NCBI RefSeq assembly: GCF_937952055.1
Contig: NZ_CALFYO010000031.1
Coordinates: forward strand, 1-64,000
DNA length: 64,000 nt
Direction of reading: 5' to 3'
From: an uncultured Piscinibacter sp.
Lineage (GTDB): Bacteria; Pseudomonadota; Gammaproteobacteria; Burkholderiales; Burkholderiaceae_C
Made by a program: the position numbers and the translations under genes. Positions 54,707 through 61,028 of the stretch are shown one piece after another. Position 1 is the stretch's first letter. Each line of letters begins with the position of its first letter. The notes below the pieces were generated by a model. That model was not told the origin of the DNA. It did no database searches and worked only from the letters and a program-made list of their open reading frames with translations.

Positions 54707-54748
54707 AGCCTGCGGAAAACGACGACGCCCGCATGGCGGCGGGCGTCG
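54707..54748 (-). terminator. Terminator after ctpA
   Basis: CGACGCCCGC (54723-54732) and GCGGGCGTCG (54739-54748) form a perfect 10-bp stem with a 6-nt loop. Read on the minus strand it is followed by TCGTTTTCC, a short T-run. It lies between ctpA and moeB and should end much of the ctpA transcript. Confidence 0.7.
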
Positions 54749-54769
54749 ATGGTGGGGCGAAGCGCCCGC

Positions 54770-56209
54770 TCAGTTGTTCGTCTGCGCTTCGGCCTTGCGC
54801 TCCACGGCGGTCTTGCTCACGAGCACCGGCTTGCCCTTCAGGCGGTTCAGCGCCTGGGCAAGCTGGAAGTCGTCGGAGCTGCCGAACTCGGGCAACGGCT
54901 TGATCGCGGCCTTCTTCTGCGCCTCTTCCTCGAGCTTCTTGCGCGCTTCCTCGCGTGCCTTCTCGCGTGCGTCGTCCTTCTGCTCGGCGCCCTGGCCGCT
55001 GGCGATGTGCTTCTCCAAATCGGCCTCGCGCACGCGCAGCGCCGCGAACACGTTGCCCTCGGCGGTCTCGTCGAGCATCACGTCGGGCACGATGCCCTTG
55101 GCCTGGATCGACGCGCCGCTGGGCGTGTAGTAGCGCGCCGTGGTGATCTTCAGCGCGGTGTCGGGGCCGAGCTGGCGCACCGTCTGCACCGAGCCCTTGC
55201 CGAAGGTCTGCGCGCCCATGATGGTGGCGCGCTTGTGGTCCTGCAGTGCGCCGGCAACGATCTCGCTGGCGGAGGCGGAGCCTTCGTTGACCAGCACCAC
55301 CAGCGGCACCCTCTTCACCGCGTCGGGCAGGCGGCGCAGCGGGTCGGCGCCGCCACGGCGCATGTAGTACTCGGGCGAGGCCTTGAAGGTGGCCTTGGAG
55401 TCGGCGATCTGCCCGTTGGTGGTGACGACCACCACTTCGGCGGGCAGGAAGGCCGAGGCGATCGCCACCGCACCCTCGAGCAGGCCGCCGGGGTCGTTGC
55501 GCAGGTCGAGCACCAGTCCCTTCAGGTTGGGGTCCTGCTTGTAGAGTTCCTCCAGCTTGCGCGCGAAGTCGTCGACGGTGCGATCCTGGAACTGGCTGAC
55601 GCGCAGCCAGCCGTAGCCCGGCTCGACCATCTTCGCGCGCACGCTCTGCACGCGGATCTCCTCGCGGATGATGGTCACCGGGAAGCTGCGGCTCTCCGCC
55701 TTGCGGAACACGGTGAGCACCACCTTGGTGTTGGGCTCGCCACGCATCTTCTTGACCGCCTGGTCCATGGTCAGGCCCTTGACCACGGTGTCGTCGATCT
55801 TGGTGATCAGGTCGCCGCTCTTGAGGCCGGCGCGGAAGGCGGGCGAACCCTCGATCGGCGAAACCACCTTGACCAGGCCGTCTTCCATGCCGATCTCGAT
55901 ACCCACGCCGACGAATCGGCCGCTGGTGCCCTCGCGGAATTCCTTGAAGGTCTTCTTGTCGAAAAACTGGGAGTGGGGGTCGAGCCCGGACACCATGCCG
56001 GCGATGGCGTCGTTGATGAGCTTTTTCTCGTCGACGGGTTCGACGTAGTCGCTCTTGACCATGCCGAACACCGCGGCGAGCTGCTGCAACTCTTCCAGCG
56101 GCAGCTGCGATACCGAGCTGCGGGCGATCGCCTGGAACTGCATGGTGGTCAGCGCGCCGGCGACGGCGCCCGCGGCCAACCAGCCTGCGACCTTGAGTTT
56201 GCTACCCAT
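54770..56209 (-). CDS. ctpA: CtpA, S41-family C-terminal processing peptidase
   Basis: A 479-residue periplasmic serine protease anchored by an N-terminal hydrophobic segment (about 8-28). A PDZ domain (about 90-170, GVGIEIGMEDGLVKVVSPIE) precedes the S41 domain, with the catalytic Ser in NEGSASASEI and Lys in FGKGSVQT. A highly charged coiled-coil segment (about 415-440, DDAREKAREEARKKLEEEAQ) lies near the C-terminus. It trims or degrades exported proteins. The ATG at 56209 follows AAGGGTAG; a TTG 3 bp earlier is not needed. Confidence 0.95.
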   Translation of the reverse strand: MGSKLKVAGWLAAGAVAGALTTMQFQAIARSSVSQLPLEELQQLAAVFGMVKSDYVEPVDEKKLINDAIAGMVSGLDPHSQFFDKKTFKEFREGTSGRFVGVGIEIGMEDGLVKVVSPIEGSPAFRAGLKSGDLITKIDDTVVKGLTMDQAVKKMRGEPNTKVVLTVFRKAESRSFPVTIIREEIRVQSVRAKMVEPGYGWLRVSQFQDRTVDDFARKLEELYKQDPNLKGLVLDLRNDPGGLLEGAVAIASAFLPAEVVVVTTNGQIADSKATFKASPEYYMRRGGADPLRRLPDAVKRVPLVVLVNEGSASASEIVAGALQDHKRATIMGAQTFGKGSVQTVRQLGPDTALKITTARYYTPSGASIQAKGIVPDVMLDETAEGNVFAALRVREADLEKHIASGQGAEQKDDAREKAREEARKKLEEEAQKKAAIKPLPEFGSSDDFQLAQALNRLKGKPVLVSKTAVERKAEAQTNN

Positions 56210-56258
56210 CAACTACCCTTTCAGACCCGCGCGCGCTTTTCCGCACGATTGAACGGCC

Positions 56259-56264
56259 AGTATA
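56259..56264 (-). promoter_or_regulatory. -10-like TATACT upstream of ctpA
   Basis: TATACT on the minus strand lies about 50 bp before the ctpA start, in a 141-bp spacer. No convincing -35 is found at 17 bp. It is one of the few AT-rich hexamers here, so it is a reasonable promoter candidate. Confidence 0.4.
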
Positions 56265-56350
56265 GGGCGCGGGCCGCCTTTGGAGTCGCGCCCCGGCGGG
56301 AAAGTTGCACGTCGCGACGGGCTTTCGGGCCGCGCGGTGCCGCCGGCTGA

Positions 56351-57451
56351 TCAGCCGCCCGGACGCTCGAAAGTGACGACGTGGTCGACCTCGGCACGGA
56401 TGCCGATCCACTCGCCCACCTGGTGGTCGTGGTGGGAGGGCACGTGCGCCAGCAGCTTCTCGCCGCTGGCCAGGCGCAGCGTGTAGAGGAACTCGGCCCC
56501 GCGGAAGGCCTTGGTCTCGATGCGTGCCTTCACCGGGGCGTTGTCGTCGTGGACGATGTCGTCCGCACGCAGCAGCACCTCGCACTCGCCGTTCGGGTAG
56601 GCGTCGGGCAGCGGGCACTCGGCCATGTCGGTCAGGTCGCCCAGCGGCGTGCGCACGATGCAGTTGCAGTGGCCGCCCACCGGCTCACCCTGCGAGACGA
56701 TCTTCGCCGGCGCGAACACGCCGTGGCCGATGAAGTCGGCGACGAAGCGGCTGGCCGGGCGGTGGTAGAGCGTGTAGGCATCGTCCCACTGCTCGAGCCG
56801 GCCGCGGTTCATGACGCCGATCAATTCGCCAACCGCGAAGGCCTCCATCTGGTCATGCGTGACGAAAAGAGCGGTGGTGCCCGCCTGCTTGAGGATGGCG
56901 CGCAACTCCTGGGCGAGGCGCTCGCGCAAGTCGACGTCCAGGCTGGAGAACGGTTCGTCGAGGAGCAGCAGCCGCGGGTTGGGCGCCAGCGCACGCGCCA
57001 GCGCGATGCGCTGCTGCTGGCCGCCGGACAACTGGTGCGGAGCACGTCTGGCGGCATGCGCCAGCCCGACCAGGTCCAGCACCTCCTGGGTGCGTGCGCG
57101 GCGCTGCGCCGCGCGCAGGTGGCGGATGCCGAAGTCGACGTTGGCTTCCACGCTGAGGTGCGGGAACAGCGCATAGTCCTGGAACACCATGCCGATGCGC
57201 CGCGCCTCGGGCGACACGTGCAGGCCGCTGCCGGCGTCGGCGAGCAGCTCGCCGTCGATGACGATGCGGCCTTCCGCCAGCCGCTCCAGCCCCGCGACGG
57301 CGCGCAGCAGCGAGGTCTTGCCGCAGCCGGAAGGGCCGATGAGCACGCCGACCTCGCCGCGCCGGAGCACCAGCGACACCGCATCCACCGCTGCTTTCGC
57401 CGAGGGGGCGCCGGGGTAGGTCACGCAGGCATGCTCGATGGCCAGGAACAT
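56351..57451 (-). CDS. Fe3+-type ABC transporter ATP-binding protein (FbpC-like)
   Basis: A 366-residue ABC ATPase. Walker A GPSGCGKTSLLRAVAGLE, Q-loop FQDYALFPHLSVE, signature LSGGQQQRIALARALAP, Walker B LLLLDEPFSSLD and switch FVTHDQMEAFAV are all present. The C-terminal TOBE-like domain contains HCNCIVRTPLG. The nearest family is FbpC/SfuC of ferric iron uptake, with PotA-type relatives possible. It is divergent from the double permease, with a Fur-box candidate between them. Confidence 0.85.
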   Translation of the reverse strand: MFLAIEHACVTYPGAPSAKAAVDAVSLVLRRGEVGVLIGPSGCGKTSLLRAVAGLERLAEGRIVIDGELLADAGSGLHVSPEARRIGMVFQDYALFPHLSVEANVDFGIRHLRAAQRRARTQEVLDLVGLAHAARRAPHQLSGGQQQRIALARALAPNPRLLLLDEPFSSLDVDLRERLAQELRAILKQAGTTALFVTHDQMEAFAVGELIGVMNRGRLEQWDDAYTLYHRPASRFVADFIGHGVFAPAKIVSQGEPVGGHCNCIVRTPLGDLTDMAECPLPDAYPNGECEVLLRADDIVHDDNAPVKARIETKAFRGAEFLYTLRLASGEKLLAHVPSHHDHQVGEWIGIRAEVDHVVTFERPGG

Positions 57452-57478
57452 CACCCTATGATATCGGCCTTCGTCCAA

Positions 57479-57498
57479 GAACGAGAATCGTTCGCATC
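57479..57498. promoter_or_regulatory. Fur-box candidate between the ABC ATPase and permease genes
   Basis: AACGAGAATCGTTCGCATC (57480-57498) matches the common 19-bp Fur box form AATGATAATNATTCTCATT at 14 of 18 defined positions. It also contains a perfect inverted repeat GAACGA-gaa-TCGTTC. The site lies 28 bp before the ATPase gene and 53 bp before the permease gene, where it could repress both when iron is plentiful. Confidence 0.65.
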
Positions 57499-57550
57499 AG
57501 GCTTGCGCCGCGTCAAGCCGTGATGACGATGGCCACCCCCATCCTCGCGC

Positions 57551-59167
57551 ATGTTCCGCCTGCTGACCTTCGCCTGCCTGCTGCTCGCCGTGCCCGTGCT
57601 GGGCGTGCTCGGCTCCTGGGTGGCGCTGGACGCCGCGAGCCTCGCGGTGCTGCGCCATCAGCTCGACACGGTGCTGCCCGAGTACGCCCTCAACTCGCTG
57701 CTGCTCGCGGCGACGGTGGCGGTGGGCGTGGCGCTGCTCGGCGGCGCCACCGCGGCGCTGGTCGCGCTGTTCGAGTTTCCGCTGCGGCGCCTGTTCGAGT
57801 GGGCGTTGCTGCTTCCGCTGGCCATGCCGGCCTACGTGCTCGCCTACGCCGCCACCGACTTCCTGCAGTTCAGCGGGCCGCTGCAGAGCTGGCTGCGCGC
57901 CCTCAGCGGCGCCCAGGGTGCGCTGTGGCCCGACGTGCGCAGCCTGTGGGGGGCGGCGGCGATGTTCATCCTCTGCCTCTACCCCTATGTCTACCTGCTG
58001 ACGCGCGCCGCGCTCAGCGAGCGGGCCGTGCCGCTGATGGAGGCCGCCCGGCTGCTCGGTGCCGGCACGCTGCGCCGCGTCCGCGAGGTGGCGCTGCCGC
58101 TGGCGCGGCCGGCGCTGGCTGCCGGGGTGGCGCTGGCGCTGATGGAGACGCTGGCCGACTACGGCGTCGGCTCCTACTTCGGCCTCGCCACCTTCACCAC
58201 CGGCATCTACAAGGCCTGGCTGGTGATGGTCGACCGCGACGCGGCGGCGCAGCTGGCCTCGGTGCTGCTGGTGCTGGTGGCGCTGCTGCTGTGGGTCGAG
58301 CAGCGGGCGCAGAAGCGCCTGCGCTTCGCGGCCACGCGAAGCGGCGCGGTTCATGCCGCCGAAGCGCGGCCGATCGAACTGCACGGCGGCCGCGCTGCGC
58401 TGGCGGTGGCGACCTGCGCGCTGCCGGTGCTGCTGGGCTTCGTGCTGCCGGTGGCCGTGCTGCTGCGGCTGGTCTGGCTGGAGGCGGCGAATGCCGAATT
58501 CGGCCTGCCCCTGGTGCGCTTCGCGCAGTGGGCCTGGACCAGCTTCCAGCTCGCCGCGCTGGCGGCGCTGCTGGCCACCGCCATCGCGCTCGCGCTCGGC
58601 TTCGCGCTGCGCCTGCGCGAGAACGTCGCGCTGCGCACCGCGGCGCGCGTCGTCTCGCTCGGCTATGCCGTGCCCGGCGCAGTGATCGCGGTGGGCATCC
58701 TTCTGCCGGTGGGCTGGCTGCAGCAGCAGGTGCCTCAGGCCGGCACCACGGCGCTCGTCACCGGCACGATCTTCGGCCTGGTCTACGCCTACCTGGTGCG
58801 CTTCTCGGCGGTGGCGCTGCAGTCGGTCGAGGCTGGCTACGCGCGCGTCCCGCCATCGATCGACGAGACCGCGCGCATGCTCGGCGCCACGCGCGCGCGG
58901 CTCTTCGCCGAGTTGCACGCGCCGCTGCTGCGCCGTGCCGGCCTTGCAGCGATGCTGCTCGTCTTCGTCGACGTGATGAAGGAGCTGCCGGCCACCCTGG
59001 TGCTGCGGCCGTTCGACAGCGACACGCTGGCGGTGGTGGCCTACCAGCTGGCGCGCGACGAACGTCTCGGCGAGGCAGCACTGCCCTCGCTGGCGATCGT
59101 CGCGGTCGGGCTGCTGCCGGTGCTGCTGTTGTCGCGCTCGCTGCGGCCGGACGCGTCGCGCGACTGA
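57551..59167 (+). CDS. Fe3+-type ABC transporter permease (FbpB-like, fused two-domain)
   Basis: A 538-residue inner-membrane permease with about twelve helices in two similar halves, as in FbpB/SfuB. Each half has its own EAA loop: EAARLLGAGTLRRVREVALP (residues about 172-191) and DETARMLGATRARLFAELHA (about 438-457). Fused permeases of this kind work with FbpC-like ATPases. The ATG at 57551 has no good ribosome site. No periplasmic binding protein gene is in the window, so the substrate (ferric iron by context) is inferred. Confidence 0.87.
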   Translation: MFRLLTFACLLLAVPVLGVLGSWVALDAASLAVLRHQLDTVLPEYALNSLLLAATVAVGVALLGGATAALVALFEFPLRRLFEWALLLPLAMPAYVLAYAATDFLQFSGPLQSWLRALSGAQGALWPDVRSLWGAAAMFILCLYPYVYLLTRAALSERAVPLMEAARLLGAGTLRRVREVALPLARPALAAGVALALMETLADYGVGSYFGLATFTTGIYKAWLVMVDRDAAAQLASVLLVLVALLLWVEQRAQKRLRFAATRSGAVHAAEARPIELHGGRAALAVATCALPVLLGFVLPVAVLLRLVWLEAANAEFGLPLVRFAQWAWTSFQLAALAALLATAIALALGFALRLRENVALRTAARVVSLGYAVPGAVIAVGILLPVGWLQQQVPQAGTTALVTGTIFGLVYAYLVRFSAVALQSVEAGYARVPPSIDETARMLGATRARLFAELHAPLLRRAGLAAMLLVFVDVMKELPATLVLRPFDSDTLAVVAYQLARDERLGEAALPSLAIVAVGLLPVLLLSRSLRPDASRD

Positions 59168-59177
59168 GCGGGCCCGC

Positions 59178-60101
59178 TCAGGCCTCGCCGCGTTCGCGGT
59201 CGGCGGTGGTGCGCAGCCACTGCGCGAAGGCGATCACGTCGGGCCGCTGCGCCGCGAAGCGTGCGATGACCAGGAAGTAGCCACGCGGCGTGGCGAAGCG
59301 CTTGCCGAACAACGCCACCAGCCGGCCCTGACGCAGGTGACGCTGCACCAGGGCGCCCACGGCCAGTGCCACGCCCTGGCCTTCAAGGGCGGCGTTGAGC
59401 AACTGGTCGTACTGGTTGAACTTCAGCGAGCCGGCCGGCTTCAGGCCATGCTGGTTCATGGTCTCGAGCCACACCGACCAGGCTGCGGTGGGCCAGTACT
59501 GCTCGGCCTCCGCGAAGTGCAGCAGCACGTGATGGCGCAGGTCGGCCGGTTCGGCCAGCGGCCTTGCGGGGTTGGTGAGCAGCACCGGGCTGCACACCGG
59601 CAGAACCTCCTCGCCGAACAGCTTGGGCGAACCGGCGGGGGCCAGGCTGGCCGTGCCGAAGCGAACGGCGATCTCGACCCGCTCCCTCTCGAGGTCGAGC
59701 ATCTGCTGGTTGGCATCGATGCGGATCTCGATGTCCGGGTGCAGGGCACGGAACTCGGCCAGGCGCGGGACCAGCCACAGCGATGCGAAGCCGATGGTGC
59801 ACGATACCGTGAGCACCCGCGGCCGCTGCTCGCTGCGGATGCGATCGGCCGTGTCGTTGAGCAGCCGCAGCGCCTCGGCCGTGGCACGGTAGAGCTGCTG
59901 GCCGGCGTCGGTGAGGCGGATCTCGCGGTGACGCCGCTCGAACAACGCCAGACCGAGGTGTTCTTCCAGCGCCTGCACCTGTCGGCTCACCGCCGACTGG
60001 GTCAGGAAAAGTTCGGCCGCCGCGCGCGTGAAGCTCAGGTGCCGCGCTGATGCCTCGAAACCGCGCAACAGGTCCAAGGACGGCAGGGATCGCTGGGTCA
60101 T
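59178..60101 (-). CDS. LysR-family transcriptional regulator (GcvA-like)
   Basis: A 307-residue LysR-type regulator. The N-terminal winged helix-turn-helix is clear (LDLLRGFEASARHLSFTRAA, then ELFLTQSAVSRQVQALEEHL), followed by a substrate-binding domain. It is close to the GcvA group. The start is placed at 60101; an ATG at 60128 would fall within a dyad that fits an operator. It is divergent from the DUF2917 gene, a pair often found in Burkholderiales. Confidence 0.92.
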   Translation of the reverse strand: MTQRSLPSLDLLRGFEASARHLSFTRAAAELFLTQSAVSRQVQALEEHLGLALFERRHREIRLTDAGQQLYRATAEALRLLNDTADRIRSEQRPRVLTVSCTIGFASLWLVPRLAEFRALHPDIEIRIDANQQMLDLERERVEIAVRFGTASLAPAGSPKLFGEEVLPVCSPVLLTNPARPLAEPADLRHHVLLHFAEAEQYWPTAAWSVWLETMNQHGLKPAGSLKFNQYDQLLNAALEGQGVALAVGALVQRHLRQGRLVALFGKRFATPRGYFLVIARFAAQRPDVIAFAQWLRTTADRERGEA

Positions 60102-60110
60102 GTTGGGGTA

Positions 60111-60131
60111 TGCATGCGTGTGGCGCATGCA
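60111..60131. promoter_or_regulatory. LysR-type operator candidate
   Basis: TGCATGCG-TGTGG-CGCATGCA is a perfect 8-bp inverted repeat with a 5-nt centre. Inside it T60115 and A60127 are spaced by exactly 11 nt, the T-N11-A pattern of LysR-type sites. It lies directly before the likely LysR start, so autoregulation is expected. A second weaker dyad, GATGC-N8-GCATC, is at 60153-60170. Confidence 0.5.
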
Positions 60132-60253
60132 GTGAATTCGGATTTCTCGTTTGATGCGGGCGGCTGCATCGACGAATACTCCGACACAAGCCTCCAGTCA
60201 GAAGCTCCACGAGAGTTTCTTCCATGTGTTCAAGGCATGCAAGGAGTAGAAAC

Positions 60254-60559
60254 ATGATGGCACCCACAACCGCCGTACCGACCCAGATCGTCTGCCTGTC
60301 GCGGCACGAGATTCGGACATTCGAAGGCCGACCCGGCCTGCGCATTGCGAGCCACGGAGGCAGCGTCTGGATCACGCAGGACGGCGACCTGCGCGACGTG
60401 GTGATCGACGCCGGCCAGAGCCATGCGCTGGACCGCGACGGTCCGGTCTACGTGCAGGCGCTCGACGACGCGTGGGTGCTGATGCCGGTGACGGTGGCGC
60501 CGGCGTCGCATGCGCCCGGCCTGTGGGGCCGTCTGGCGCGAGCCGCGTTCAGCGCTTGA
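60254..60559 (+). CDS. DUF2917 protein
   Basis: A 101-residue small protein of the DUF2917 family. A single cupin-like domain contains the blocks GLRIASHGGSVWITQDGD and VVIDAGQSHALDRDGPVYVQAL. The function is unknown. The ATG at 60254 is set by AAGGAG 8 bp upstream; an upstream extension (60224) is unlikely. It is divergent from the LysR gene, which probably controls it. The last 11 bp overlap the convergent small gene. Confidence 0.88.
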   Translation: MMAPTTAVPTQIVCLSRHEIRTFEGRPGLRIASHGGSVWITQDGDLRDVVIDAGQSHALDRDGPVYVQALDDAWVLMPVTVAPASHAPGLWGRLARAAFSA

Positions 60560-60803
60560 GCTTCATGAACTCGTCGATCAGCTCGCCGGGCAGGGTGTCC
60601 ATGGGCGCCTCGCTGACGCGCACCCCGCCGAGCAGCTCCAGCGACGAGGCCAGCCAGCCGTTCTCGCGCGGGTCGACCGTCTCCTTCGACGGTGGCGAGT
60701 TGATGGCCTTCTTCGGATCGACGTACTCGCCCATCGGCGCGTTCGCAGTGACGCGCCAGACCAGCTTCGCCGGTTGCTGCTTGTTCACCGGGATCCGGGC
60801 CAT
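60549..60803 (-). CDS. Small conserved-type hypothetical protein
   Basis: An 84-residue protein with no membrane segment or known domain I can name. It starts MARIPVNKQQPAKLVWRVTA and has the acidic end DTLPGELIDEFMKLKR. Similar small proteins seem familiar from Burkholderiales annotations, but I cannot give a function. The start at 60803 has only a weak GGCGG ribosome site. It overlaps the end of DUF2917 by 11 bp. Confidence 0.7.
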   Translation of the reverse strand: MARIPVNKQQPAKLVWRVTANAPMGEYVDPKKAINSPPSKETVDPRENGWLASSLELLGGVRVSEAPMDTLPGELIDEFMKLKR

Positions 60804-60917
60804 GGGAACCGCCTGTTCTCTACGCCGCGTCCCGAATGGGTCGCCTGCCCACGCATCGTAGCGGAGCGCGGGCGCGGCTGCGTCGGCAAATCCCTAGCTT
60901 GCAGTAGGGCGCCGGAC

Positions 60918-60992
60918 TGGCCCCCCCGACAGGAATCGAACCTGTATCTGCCGCTTAGGAGGCGGCCGTTCTATCCGTTGAACTACGGCGGG
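60918..60992 (-). tRNA. tRNA-Arg(CCT)
   Basis: The minus strand folds as a tRNA of 75 nt with encoded CCA (60918-60920). The D arm is TAGTTCAACGGATAGAAC, the anticodon loop is CTCCTAA with anticodon CCT (reads AGG), and the T arm is ACAGG-TTCGATT-CCTGT. The acceptor stem is CCCGCCG against CGGGGGG, which leaves a G-G mismatch at the fourth pair. Confidence 0.93.
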
Positions 60993-61028
60993 ACGGCGGG
61001 GATTCTCGCATCCCTCGCGGCCGGTGCT

